21,030 nucleotides of DNA from Isohypsibius dastychi (lineage: Eukaryota > Tardigrada > Eutardigrada > Parachela > Isohypsibiidae), in NCBI GenBank assembly GCA_034696485.1, contig JAQIWT010000406.1, positions 1 to 21,030 of the forward strand, read 5' to 3'. The position numbers and the translations under genes were made by a program. Numbering within the stretch: the stretch's first letter is position 1; every line of letters starts with the position of its first letter. Shown here piece by piece: positions 1-10,763 of this stretch. Below the pieces are notes generated by a model. That model saw only the letters and a program-made list of their open reading frames with translations, searched no databases and was not told the DNA's origin.

Positions 1-162
1 TGGGAATAACAAATAGTTGTGTGAAAGGTTGTGGGAATAGTATTTGGGTTAAAAAGGTTGTGCGATTAGCCTCTCCCTAATGTTTTCACAAATTTTGTAT
101 TTTCGAAACACTCATTGTTTTCTTGGAATGTTGGCGAATTATTTTGATTTCCTGTTATTCAG

Positions 163-3100
163 CAAATTTTTGGATATCGGCGGGACAACCTGAAATCTCT
201 TGGGGCATGGATTCTTACCTTCTTCACGCTGGGTTTTATCCAGCTGCTGTTTTTCTGGAAACCGAAATATCGCATAGACATGATGTATTCGCGCTGCAGT
301 TTGGATGTGGCCAGCTGTGTTCTACTGAAGGTAACTCGAATTATTCTGGGGTGTTATACGGTCTCAATCGTGATTTCTAGGACGAATACGGACAAACGTT
401 TGTAAGCCAAGTGGGAATGCTGAATTACAAGAGTGCCAAGAAAATGTTAGTTATTCTTTACACGGTCGACGGATATCCTTTTTTCTGACTGGTTGATGTG
501 TATCAGGATATCGAAAGAAACTGGAGAAGAATTCGAAATGACTGCCACACCTCCCTTTGTTGTACCGGCTGGGAAGGTAAGAAACGAGCATTTTATTACT
601 CTGATTTTGGTTTGTATTTCGTTTGGTGATTTTATGCTGTATTTGACGTGATCGGCGCGGGACTTCGATGTTTTAATGGGATATTATTTCCGGTTGCAGG
701 GAACATTTGTGCCGGCATCCGCTGTCAAAGTTTTTGAATGCTGTTGCGCTCGTTACTGGTGGAATGAGTCCATTCATGGCTTTGAAAAAGTGCAAGGACT
801 TGGTGAGGATGTGGCCATTGATTTTTTCCTGGAACAGGAAGGACTCTCGAAAGAGGAACAGCTCAAAAGGTGAGGCGGATAAAAACAATTCCTAAAGCGT
901 TGAGTTATGACTGGAAATTCGTATTAATCGGTTCGTTTTAGACGACGACTTTTCGGAGAAAATTCTATTCGGGTAGACGTCGAATCTGCGTTCCAGATTT
1001 TTTACAAAGAGGTGAGTTGCGTTTTTTATTTTCTTGGAAAACATGCTTTTGTTTTAATCAGATATTTAGAAGTTGGCTAGGCATTCATAAATTTGTGAGC
1101 GGATCTAACTCTCAATTTTCAAAATTGGGAAATCATTTTCCAATTGAATAAATGGTATTTGTTTTGGTTTGTAGGCTCTCAATCCCTTCTACATCTTCCA
1201 AGCTTTCAGTGTCACTGTTTGGTTTATCGATGGGTACGACGAAGTTCTTGAAATGAGATTGATTGTTGCTGCTTTATTCAATCTGTTATTGAATGTTCTA
1301 GATATGTGTACTACGCGGCAGCTATTGTTATCATTTCGGGAGTGTCTTTGGCATTGACCGTCCATGAGACTCGTGCTCAACAGAAAGCGCTTCGGGACCG
1401 CGTTCATGATGTTGAAGTAAGCCTTGAAATTTAGTGTAGCTTTATCCAAAGTAATATCTTATCGTTTTTTTATTGATTCATCATATCACAAAATGAACTT
1501 TGAATAGTTTTTAAGTTTTTCTGGTCTTGTCGAAATCATTTTTAATTTGTGGATTTTGGACCTGGTTAGGTGTTAATGTTTTGTCCTTGTTTGATAAAAT
1601 TGCCTTCTTAACCGAAATACTTTTAGGTCGTCTCGGTTTTACGGAGCGATGGAACGACTGAGACAGTGGAGGGTTCTAGTCTTGTACCCGGTGATATAGT
1701 TATTATTCCTCCACATGGATGCACGATGGTCTGCGATGCGGCACTCATCACCGGAAACTGCATCGTCAACGAGAGCTCTCTGACAGGTGATCGATTCTTC
1801 GCCGCCTTTGTCGTTTTTCTGAGAATTGGCTTTTATTTGTCGTCTTTTGTAAAATTTCGTGAAATTTAGCATCGTATTCTAATTTCGTATTCATCCAGGA
1901 GAAAGTGTCCCAGTGACAAAAACGCCCTTGAACCCGGAACATGAAAACGAAATCTTCAAGATCCGCGCTCAAGCACGGCATATTCTTTTCTCCGGCACTC
2001 GAGTACTACAGACACGATTTTATGGAAATGAGCTGGTTAAAGCGGTCGTCATTCGAACCGGTGAGGGTTTTAATGAAATTTTTCCTCTCGCCACTTTTTT
2101 TTGGATTTGAAATGGTTTCTGAAAATTGAATTAACTTCTGAATCGGTTTGTGAGTTGAAACCGTTACGCCATGCGGCCATACATGGTGAATTTATCTACA
2201 TGGGCTTTTATTTAGGATTTATGACTAGCAAAGGAGAACTTGTTCGGAGCATCATGTTTCCGGCACCAGTTGACTTCCAGTTCTATCGTCACACATACAT
2301 GTTCGTCGGATTTCTGGCTGCCATTGCTGGATGCGGTCTGATTTATTCAGTCACTCTTCGAGTACTTTTCGATGTTTGATCGAAGAATCTGTTGCATACT
2401 GACATTCTCTGTTGTTTATCTTAACAGATCTATCGACACGAATCACTAAAAGATATCATCATTCGATCTCTGGATCTCATTACAATTGCTGTTCCACCTG
2501 GTAAGTTTATATGTCACTTCCGGTAATTGTCTCATGATGTATATTTTGTTTGCTTGTAGCACTCCCGGCTGCACTGACAGTGGGCATCGTTTTCGCCCAG
2601 CGGCGGCTGAAGGCAGCTAAAGTCTTCTGCATGAGCCCGAAAACTATCAACATTTCCGGCACTATCAACCTTATTTGTTTTGACAAGGTCTGTATTATAT
2701 GCATTTGGAATAGATTCTGATTCAGATCTAATCGGAGCCGTTGCAGACCGGAACTTTGACGGAAGACGGACTTGATTTCAAAGGCGTTGTTCCGGCGGAA
2801 ATTGGAAGGTGCAAATCATATTCACATTTTATTTTTGAAAACAGTTTTACCGAAATTTATTATGAATTTCAGATTTGACCAAATGCTGGACACTGTTGTG
2901 GCTGTCCAGCCTGGGCCATTACTCTTGGCCATGGCTACTTGTCATTCATTGACCATCATCAATTCGGAATTATCTGGTGATCCCCTGGATTTGATCATGT
3001 TCAAAGCGACTGGCTGGGTGAGTTCTGAAATGTGGAGGGATTTCAAATCCGAGGTATCTCTACGTGATTGTTTATAATGCAGAATCTTGAAGAGCCCCAA

Positions 3101-6100
3101 ACAGAAGATACCTCGAAATTCGACCTTCTGGTACCAACTGTCGTCCGTCCGAAGAGGCGACTTGGAGATGAAGAGGTTTCTCTTACCGAGGCTCACCATG
3201 AAAATGTTAGTTTAACGCGAGAATGTCTTTTTACAGGAGCCGGCAGATGTTGGTATTGTTCGAGAATTCCCTTTTTCATCCAGCGTGCAAAGAATGGGAG
3301 TAATCATCAAACAGCTCCACGTCCCAACATTCCAGTATTTTGTCAAAGGTGCTCCGGAGAAAGTACTTACTTTGTGCCGACCGGAAACTAGTGAGAAAAA
3401 GAATCCGAAATTTATAGATAGAGATTTACATCATATTTTTCAGTTCCTCCTGATTTCTATTCGAAATTGGAAAGTTTTACCCGGAAAGGCGATCGAGTCA
3501 TCGCAATGGCCTGGAAGGATCTTGGGAACATCAAGTTTCTAAAACTGCACAAGCTGAAACGGTTTGTTTGATATTGGAGTGTGCTTGAATTTCTGTTTTC
3601 ATTTATTCCGGTTTTTTCAGAGAAGAACTGGAAGTCGATTTGGAATTTCTTGGATTTCTGTTGATGGAGAACCGATTGAAACCAGATACGTCCCAGGTCA
3701 TTCATGGACTGAAGAAAGCTGGTCTGCGATCTGTGATGGTCACTGGTGATAATATTCAAACTGCCATAAGTGTTGCTCGTGAATGCGGGATTGTTGGGCT
3801 AACGGAAGATGTCCAGATCGTCACTGCTGATGAAAGCCGAATGACTTGGGCTTGGACTGCTGATATGACGCAAGAAGACCGAGTGCGTGTAGCTTATATC
3901 CGGCGTGCGCGAATTCCATTTCCAACCACCTGTTTGTGTTTAGAAAATGCTTTCGCGGGAATTGGCGAAAGGACATCCGGATGACAAGATCCATCTGGCT
4001 GTTTCCGGAACTTCATTTGAGAATATTCGAAAGCATCACCCAGACGGTCTTAAAAAGGTAAGTGCCCAGATTTTTTGTGGCAGTTTTAGGGATGAAGCAT
4101 TTGATGTTTGCGTCTGTTGTAGATGTTGCTGGAAGGAGCAATTTTCGCACGGATGTCGCCTTTTGAGAAGGAAATGTTGATCGACTGTTTCAAGGATTAT
4201 GGATATTTTGTGGCCATGTGTGGTGATGGGGCAAATGATTGTGGAGTATGTAGACTGATTAGATTTTTTTGTCATTGTTGGGGGTTTTTTTCTGATTTTT
4301 CGGCTGATAATTGTTGTGCGTATTATAAGATTAGGATGGGATGAATTGGTAACATGTGCTTTTTATAGGCTTTGAAATCAGCTCATACCGGAATATCGCT
4401 CTCGGAATCTGAATCGGCAGCGGCAGCTCCGTTTACATACACGAAAGGCAGTATTCGTTGTGTACCGGAAATCATCCGCGAAGGACGTGCAGCTTTGGTT
4501 ACCTCATTTGGGATCTTCAAATTCATCGCTTGTTATAGTCTGACCCAGTTCGTCTCTTGCATGTTACTGTATTGGGTAAGTCACGTCCCTGCCGCTCCGA
4601 ACAAAATTCAGGAAAAAATTGGAAATTTCGAAACGATCATCTGAAAGTCAAATACTCATGCTTTTGAATTCGACAAAGCAATTGTCTCGAAAAAACAGTT
4701 CTCTCGAAAAAACAATTCTCTCATCTCTTCGATTGTTTTCGTTTGTATACCTGTCTTGCGTGCTGAAGTTTCATTATCGATATGAGGATGAAATTGTGTC
4801 TTGTGGTTTATTTAACTTTCTATGATTTACCTGAATTTTAAAATTTGCTATTTTGTGATATATGTTTGCTGAATATTTTCAGGTGAAAACCAATTTGGCC
4901 GACTGGCAGTTTCTGTACATCGATATGTTCGAGCTGACCATGTTGAGTATCACATTCGGAAGAACGGCAGCCTACAAGCGTCTAGTCAAAGACCCTCCAC
5001 CATCCAGTCTGATGGCTTTTGTGCCAATATTCTCCCTTGTGATGCATTTAGTTATTGTGATAACGGCCCAGGTCGTCGCATTCCTTCTCGTCCAGCAGCA
5101 ACCATGGTATCATGACAGGGACTACTTTCTTGAAAAATGGAACATCACCAAACCCTCCGATATTTCCCATGAATATCGCTCTTATGAGAACTATTCGGTT
5201 TTCTGCGTGTCGATCTTCCAGTATATCTGGCTCGCGCTCGCGTTTGCCAAAGGTCCACCATATCGCCGAATCATGTTGACTAACAGTGAGTGCGACCGGA
5301 AGTTAGACATTTTTCGGTAGTGTTTGATGATTGAAAATTTGTTTAGTTTTGTACCTCCGGCTTTGATCCTGTCATATTTAATCGGTCTTTTGAGTTCGAA
5401 ATTAAATGTGATCTCCTTTTCAGTTTTCTTCATGACGACGGTTGTGTTCTTTATCTGCTTCGATGTCTTTCTCACCATTTTTCCTACTGGATTCATCTGT
5501 AGCTTATTTGCAGTAAGTGATTTCGCGTTGAAGAGTTCGGCCGAAGTTTCAATTTGTATCATTTTACTTTTAGCTCCTACCGCCTCCGGACTTCAGCTTT
5601 CGAGGAGTTATCGTAGGAATAGCGGCTATTCATCTATTTTGCTGCCTTATTCTCGAGGTGAGCTTGAAAAGTTTGATTAATAGACGGAATCTTATTGAAA
5701 GCGGAATGCCTTTTTTATTTCCGCCGGAAATCTGTAAATGTTCGAATAACTCAGGAACTGCCTAGTGATCAGAAAAACATCTGATCGATTGTTTTAATCT
5801 CTCCGTTACCGTTTCATGCCGGAATATGGAGAAGGTTTTGACCCCATGAATTTTCAGTGACAAGAATGTGATCAAGATTGTGAGAGAAAAACTGTTGTTT
5901 GAATGCTCTACCGGAAATCGTGCTTTTTTCAGTTCAGAGAATTTTACTGTTCTGATTTTTCACAGTATTTCTGTATCGACTACCTGATCTTCAAAAAAGG
6001 CGGTAAACACGCCAAATGGATTCGCAGTTCAACATACATTGGCGATATTGAATCGGCTCTCCGGCGGAAGATTGATTCGCATTGGTGGACCAAGATTGAA

Positions 6101-6765
6101 ATTTCACCTTCGAGACCCGTTCTGAATCCCCTTCCGCCATCTACAGCCTCAGTTGGAGGAGCTGTGGCATCTGTTGCTGCGGAATCTTTTGAAGAACGCC
6201 GGAACGAGGATGAACTTCCGGTCATGGAGAACTACAGAGAAACCGATATGTTCTTGACGAATCCCACGGTTGTCTTCAATAATGAAGCTGATGACGTCAG
6301 TGATGTCTCTGCGGAAGTTATTCCGCTTCTGGAACCTCCACCGTCCGCGAGGAGCCTTCATAGCCATTCGGTAGGAGTTGAAAGAATTACACTTCGTCAC
6401 AGTTTCAATTTGTAGGAACTATGATTGTGTTTGTTACAATTGTTTGTACAACATGTTTTTATATTTAATTAACTCACAACGTCATTTCTGAACAAAATCA
6501 AAGAGAACGGTCATCGTGTAATTTTTTTCGGCACTTCACACTTTAATTGCGTGGTGCATTTCTCCCAGTTTTTTACATGTGGTTTAAATTGCAGTTTTTC
6601 TCGGACGAGCCGTCTTTATTCGCACCGGACCAAAACGTTGATTTCAGCAACATGCTGCTGGAGGCGGATTCTTCCGACGACAGTGAGCGGACTGCTCTTC
6701 GGTCACCCCGTCTCGATTTCTCGGCAACTTCCCCTGTGAAATCTCCCCGACAGGACTTCAGCTGA
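163..6765 (+). CDS. ATP13A: P5B-type P-type ATPase (ATP13A2/3 group), 5'-partial, 26 exons
   Basis: Membrane transport ATPase; characterised animal P5B members export polyamines from late endosomes/lysosomes. Exons: 163-330, 381-445, 507-576, 700-869, 942-1011, 1175-1233, 1302-1416, 1627-1786, 1899-2060, 2216-2361, 2428-2500, 2560-2687, 2747-2808, 2873-3017, 3083-3175, 3237-3390, 3444-3561, 3621-3882, 3944-4057, 4123-4245, 4369-4575, 4883-5285, 5424-5512, 5574-5657, 5966-6370, 6595-6765. All introns are GT-AG and all phases agree, giving 1271 visible residues. In order: N-terminal hydrophobic segment (about 12-33); M1-M2 (184-222); actuator TGES (292-295); M4 PPALP (418-422), diagnostic of P5B against P5A PPELP; phosphorylation DKTGT (461-465); KGAPE nucleotide-binding motif (599-603); MVTGDN (692-697); GDGAND (812-817); M5-M10 (about 866-1080); then a tail of about 180 residues, longer than usual. 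No in-frame start lies in exon 1, so the first coding exon is upstream. All catalytic residues are present. The exact paralogue is not resolved. Confidence 0.93.
4576..4882 (+). other. Long ATPase intron with a short direct repeat
   Basis: This 307-base intron is about five times the usual size here. Near 4680-4726 the segment TTCTCTCGAAAAAACA occurs in about two and a half adjacent, slightly varied copies. No gene or structured RNA is seen. The intron at 5658-5965 (308 bases) is similarly long and shows nothing notable. Confidence 0.6.
6371..6594 (+). other. Last intron of the ATPase; retention gives an alternative C terminus
   Basis: Donor GTAGGA at 6371 and acceptor TTGCAG ending at 6594 join two open exons in phase 0. 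If the intron is retained, the reading frame continues for 14 codons to a TAG at 6413-6415. That would replace the 56-residue acidic/serine-rich last exon with a short basic tail. I prefer splicing, because exon 26 stays open to a stop at 6763-6765 and is compositionally like exon 25 (acidic, Ser/Pro-rich). Which form is used cannot be decided from DNA. Confidence 0.55.
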
Positions 6766-7038
6766 ACGTGCACACGACCGGTTTTCTGTTGAATTTTTCC
6801 CTCTTGCTCTTTTTTGAATTTTTTTCTACTGGAATCTCGCTTTCCCTCTCCAAATCAAAGTCTGTCGCTCTGTCAGGCTTAATTTCTCTGGTTAACTTTT
6901 TGCTCGAACAACGGCGATCGAGAATTATGCAGAAGTTGTGGACCATTTCCTGGAGGACGGAAAGCTTCGTCCAGGTTATTTATTTATTTGAGCCGTTCTT
7001 TTTCTTTCGTTCGGTTGTTTTTCCTTTCTGATGTTATC

Positions 7039-7044
7039 ATTAAA
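7039..7044 (+). terminator. Candidate poly(A) signal ATTAAA for the ATPase
   Basis: ATTAAA lies 274 bases after the ATPase stop codon, in a T-rich 3'UTR-like stretch. It is a common variant polyadenylation hexamer; use is inferred from position only. Confidence 0.35.
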
Positions 7045-7420
7045 TAGTTATCGTTAAGATTTTAAAAAAGATATCCCCTCTCAATCGCGCGTCGAATATC
7101 GCCGCCAACAGCCAGATATGTGAAGTTTTGAAGGTCACCATAATGCAACCATAATGCCTGGAATTGAGCAGTTTTTACTTGTGGGATAGTTGTTGCGTGA
7201 CCGATGTTAGTGTGATTACAACCGCAGTCTGGCCGCTGCAGACATTTAGGGTCGACGGAATAGCCTACGGGCTGTATTGTAAGCGGATTGTTTGCAACAG
7301 TATGTGTCTAATACGAAGCAATGCATTTACGAGTTATTAATTGCTTTGTTAGCCCGTTGACAACGCAAGCCAGAAAACATAAATAAGTTGTTGTGTACCA
7401 GTCCAGGTACACAAGTAGAA

Positions 7421-7426
7421 AATAAA
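7421..7426 (+). terminator. Candidate poly(A) signal AATAAA
   Basis: Canonical AATAAA on the + strand, 656 bases after the ATPase stop and about 70 bases from the end of the opposing gene. It is an alternative distal poly(A) site for the ATPase transcript. Confidence 0.3.
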
Positions 7427-7494
7427 GTACAAAAAACTGATTATTCTACAATCTACATCACCGAATAGATTTGAGTTTTGTGTTGATCAACATT

Positions 7495-8512
7495 TTACTT
7501 CTCTTCAGGGGTCGATGGCTCCTCTTCGTCCTCCTCTTCTGATGCAGCCGTTGTTTTCGCTGCCACGGTGGTCTTTGCTGCCGCTGTTGTTTTAGCAGCT
7601 TTGGTGGTCTTGGCCCCAGCAGCCTCTTTCGCTGGTGTTGCCTCCTTGGCCGCCGCTGCTTCTTTGGCTGGAGCTTCCTTCTTTTCTGCTTCTTTTTCCG
7701 CAGATGCTTCTTCGGCGGAATCTAACTCCTGATCTGCTTCCTTTGCCGCCGATGCCTCTTTGGCTGGGGCTGCCTCCTTAGCCGCGGCTTTGGCTGGTGC
7801 TGCCTCTTTGGGTGCAGCTGCTACTTTCGCCCCCTTGGCAGCTGGTGCTTCTTTCTTTGCGGCAGAGGCTTTTGCTGGTGCTTTCTTGTCAGCCGCCGGT
7901 GCGCTTTTTTCGACAGCGCCAGTTGCTTCGATCACTTCTTGGTCATCCAGAAGCTTGGCTCCTTCTTCGGCCAGTCGGCTGTTGGAGTAGTCTTGGAATT
8001 TCTTCGAGACCTTGCAGTCGACATTGACAAACCAGTCGCAGACTAGTGTGATCTGGTTGAAGAGCTGAAAAGATTGGTTCTTTGTCAAAAATTGTCGCCC
8101 TGCAAAAGCTACATATCCATACAGTTTGGTTAGGGCAGAGGTAGCTGGTGGCGACCCCATTGTCGTCACATCGGTGGAAGACTTGGCATTTGCTGGGTTC
8201 GCTGTCATCGGCGTAGTACCCAAGCTGGGCGTACGACTTGCAGTCGACTTCTTTTTCGGGGATTTCGGCATTCGTGGGATAATCGGAGCCGGCTACTGCG
8301 TTGCTGAGCAGCTCTTGGATCTGCTCGGTTGTCAAGTCCTTCCCACCCCGCAGTTCCTTGAGAGCATCCCAGACCTTTGGTTCTTGAGCAGCACGCTTGC
8401 GAATCTACGACCATAACAATCTGGGTTCCCATTCAGAAGAAACTGTAAGCTTTCTTACGATGTGACCGCTGCAAGAGGCGGCAAGAAGAGCGACGAGAAT
8501 CAGGAACTTCAT
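7495..8512 (-). CDS. Secreted CBM14 (peritrophin-type) chitin-binding protein with Ala/Lys/Glu-rich tail
   Basis: Complete three-exon gene on the minus strand: 8512-8459, 8404-8123 and 8064-7495, with introns of 54 and 58 bases; 301 residues. Residues 1-16 are a signal peptide (MKFLILVALLAASCSG). A helical, charged segment (19-60) leads into one type-2 chitin-binding domain. Its six cysteines at 73, 91, 97, 108, 121 and 129 have spacing 17-5-10-12-7, and it carries the aromatic YYAD and CDWFVNVDC elements, matching peritrophin A/CBM14. From about residue 155 to the end the chain is low complexity: repeated KEA, APAK and AAKTT units, ending in an acidic EEEDEEEPSTPEEK. Predicted role is an extracellular chitin-matrix or cuticle/gut-lining component. 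The domain call is firm; the tail function is unknown. The start is set by the signal peptide and a TATA box 92 bases upstream. Confidence 0.9.
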
Positions 8513-8603
8513 GATTACTCTGTAGATTTTTGAGAAGATCGGAGTTCAGCACGTCAAGGAACACAAAAAAAACTGATCGATATGGAAGATCGAAAGAGTG
8601 GCG

Positions 8604-8610
8604 TTTTATA
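8604..8610 (-). promoter_or_regulatory. TATA box of the chitin-binding protein gene
   Basis: TATAAAA on the minus strand, ending 92 bases before the ATG at 8512. With initiation about 30 bases downstream, the 5' UTR would be about 60 bases. Confidence 0.55.
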
Positions 8611-8612
8611 CG

Positions 8613-9053
8613 AATTCGTTCTGTTACAGAGTCATTTTTGTCCGAGGAGTGGGTTTACCGTTAAATTCCGACCGGAAACGTAATCGTAATTATCAGTTCG
8701 TTTTGTTTACTCAATAAAACAATAGTTTTAATGATGGTTTTGCCTACGTGTTGCACATGAGTTATTTGTCTCAAAATTGCCAACGGGTTATTTAGTATGC
8801 AGCTTTACACTGTTTGGTGATACGTTACGTCGCGCTGGTAGTGTGAGAATTCCGTTCATGAATTACCACATGTTTTGATACTGAAAAACGCTGTTGTTTT
8901 GCCTTCAGACTCAGATTTGGTAATTGTAGATAAAATCACGGGAAGCAACGAACGTTGCAAATTGCAAGACATCGGGAAACAGCAGATTTGCCGTAACCAA
9001 AAAATCTTGAATGCCCAGGGATTGTGTTCTCACGACGTTTAATTTGGTGTTTG
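8613..9053. other. Intergenic, nothing recognised
   Basis: AT-rich spacer upstream of the chitin-binding gene. It has no supported coding sequence, RNA gene or repeat. It presumably includes the distal promoter of the minus-strand gene. Confidence 0.5.
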
Positions 9054-9055
9054 TA

Positions 9056-9083
9056 CCGGGTGGTCCACTATTTTTGACTGTAA
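9056..9083 (+). repeat. Left terminal inverted repeat of the Tc1/mariner-like element
   Basis: 28 bases perfectly complementary to 9961-9988, directly preceded by TA. Confidence 0.85.
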
Positions 9084-9960
9084 AGTTTTGGGTAGTGCCC
9101 CTCACTCACTGTTGCTCAGAAATTCGTGACTTTTAGTGCAGTCAATAGAGAATTCATTTCTCTATTCACTGATGAGCTATAATATGGAGCAAGTACTTTT
9201 CAAGGGGGAGCTGTGAAACTGGGAGCCGGTCAAAACGCTTCGTGTCTTTTTGACAATTTTCTTGTTACAGCAAAGTTTCCATGACAACAGCTATTGAGTG
9301 AATGCTTGGTTCTCCATGTTCTTGATATCTACACATACCTCAAGGACTACTGTTTACAGCGACGTTTCGTTGCAAGCGAAAAATTGTATTGACGTGGAAG
9401 AAACTGAGCAAAACCCAAAAATGGTAGTTTTCGGTGAATTTTCGTGGTTTTCTCAAGTGCAGGAGCTCAGAAACTCAGCCAGGGATACCAAAGCAGTATC
9501 GAGTTATTGGTCGTGCTTTTGGCTACAAGACAAATAGCTACAAAAGCCGCTTTGATCCCTTGAGAGACCACCAGCAGCGCAGAACCGAAAATGAAAAACT
9601 CGTGGCCGCGACAACACGTTTCTGACGATTTTTGTGTTTACAAGGGAGCTGTATCTCCTCAGTGCTTCATCCAATCTCAAGACATTTGCCATAAAAAATG
9701 TAGCGCTTCAAAAACTGAGCCCAAAATGTCTCAAAGATGCGGTGAGAAAAACAATGTTCACGGGTATGGTCGATTTGAAATTTTTGGGTCAAGACAAAAA
9801 ACAATCTGACCAGTTCTTGTTCTTTTGACTCTCATGGTGAACAACCATTGTTTGTCATTCAACGTAATATTTTTTCAGATAGAAAAATTAATTCTCCATC
9901 GATTGTGCTAAGAACCACTCGTTTTGGAGTAAAAGGCGGCGAGCTGCACTACCCCAAAGA

Positions 9961-9988
9961 TTACAGTCAAAAATAGTGGACCACCCGG
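9961..9988 (-). repeat. Right terminal inverted repeat of the Tc1/mariner-like element
   Basis: 28 bases perfectly complementary to 9056-9083, directly followed by TA. Confidence 0.85.
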
Positions 9989-10001
9989 TAATTAGGTACT
10001 G

Positions 10002-10129
10002 TACTGCCGCGACCCGAAGGTGAAAACTGATCACAGAGCAGGCATTTTTACCCGCGAATAACTGTTTTACCCGCCTCGCTCCGCTCGTCTACCCGCACTG
10101 GTTGATCAACCAGAAAAGTCACGGCAGTA
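10002..10129. mobile_element. Short TA-bounded inverted-repeat element (128 bp, MITE-like)
   Basis: TACTGCCGCGAC at 10002-10013 and GTCACGGCAGTA at 10118-10129 are inverted copies with one transition. TA stands at both outer ends, so the element proper is 10004-10127. Inside are three TACCCGC-type motifs and a perfect 16-base palindrome (CTGGTTGATCAACCAG, 10098-10113). It starts 12 bases after the Tc1/mariner-like element. The arms are short (12 bases), so a chance inverted repeat is not excluded. Confidence 0.45.
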
Positions 10130-10763
10130 CTACAGTGACTGTTATCCATCTTAGTTTTGTTTGTTGGATTGTTCATCTCAAACTAATCTGGATTGGAAAC
10201 TTTGTTACTGCATAAGCCATCTGACCGCAAAAAAGATGATAACAACAAATTTCGAACATCAGTTCATACCAACTAACATCTCTGTCACCGGATGAAACGT
10301 CGCGCGTCCCGTGACACCGTTCATCATGCTTGCGTTCAAATGGTCATCATTTACAGTCACTTAGTTACGCAGTCGGAGACAGAAGTTCGTGAGAAATTAA
10401 TGACAATGTGGTGACATGCCTCATTCATTGGGTTTCGCCGCCAGTGACCGACAAACTAATTTGGCACGAATTCGCAAGCAGTATATTTGCAACGCCAATA
10501 TACTGGAACAAAAACTGGCATTTATTTCGCGGATAATGAGCTCTCAGCTCTTACATCCAGCTTGGAGTAGCAAATCATTTCCGTAAGAGTCGTATTGCGT
10601 TTCCGAATTCTCTGTACCATTCGGTACAGAGAACCGCTCGGTACCGCTCGTTATTTGCTTGCTTCTGTCGTTCACGTCACGTCCGTTTGCCAGGTTACTC
10701 TTATGGAACTAATAACAGGAATAAATTGTCTCAAGACTTTTTCCTAGTAGGGCTCGGCCGCTA
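10130..10763. other. Intergenic upstream of the receptor-like gene
   Basis: There is no supported gene. The one clear structure is a perfect hairpin at 10609-10632. No obvious TATA box precedes the gene start at 10764. Confidence 0.5.
10609..10632. repeat. Perfect 10-bp hairpin
   Basis: TCTCTGTACC (10609-10618), loop ATTC, then GGTACAGAGA (10623-10632). A further GGTACCG copy follows at about 10640. It lies about 130 bases before the receptor-like gene start; it could be a regulatory dyad or a remnant of a small inverted-repeat element. Confidence 0.5.

Larger units (their letters stand above)
6766..7494. other. Convergent 3' region between the ATPase and the chitin-binding gene
   Basis: There is no coding sequence I can support. 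The + strand carries pyrimidine-rich 3'UTR-like sequence, an ATTAAA at 7039-7044 and an AATAAA at 7421-7426. Either could be the ATPase poly(A) signal; the second lies only about 70 bases from the stop codon of the opposing gene, so the 3' UTRs may overlap. On the minus strand I found no canonical AATAAA close after the stop at 7495. Confidence 0.5.
9056..9988. mobile_element. Tc1/mariner-like element, internally decayed, with 28-bp perfect inverted termini
   Basis: The termini at 9056-9083 and 9961-9988 are perfect reverse complements over 28 bases, beginning CCGGGTGGTCCACTATTTTT. Similarity continues inward for about 15 more bases with mismatches (TTTTGGGTAGTGC against TTTGGGGTAGTGC). Each end is bordered by TA (9054-9055 and 9989-9990), the target duplication of Tc1/mariner transposons, whose ends often contain GTGGTCC-like sequence. 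At 933 bp it is shorter than an autonomous copy. Inside are only short open frames. One stretch near 9650-9760 loosely resembles the region after the helix-turn-helix of Tc1 transposases, but it is too broken to claim. Probably a non-autonomous or internally deleted copy. Confidence 0.75.

Noticed and set aside
7760-8027. Ala/Leu-rich + strand open frames opposite the chitin-binding gene
   Set aside because: They are the complements of the Ala/Lys/Glu-rich coding tail and have no start or splice context of their own.
9168-9233. Hammerhead-ribozyme-like core: CTGATGA, then GAAAC, a 5-bp stem III and GTC
   Set aside because: The conserved core words and stem III are in order, but the sequences that should form stem I do not pair and stem II closes by only one or two pairs. 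A chance match within the decayed transposon is more likely.
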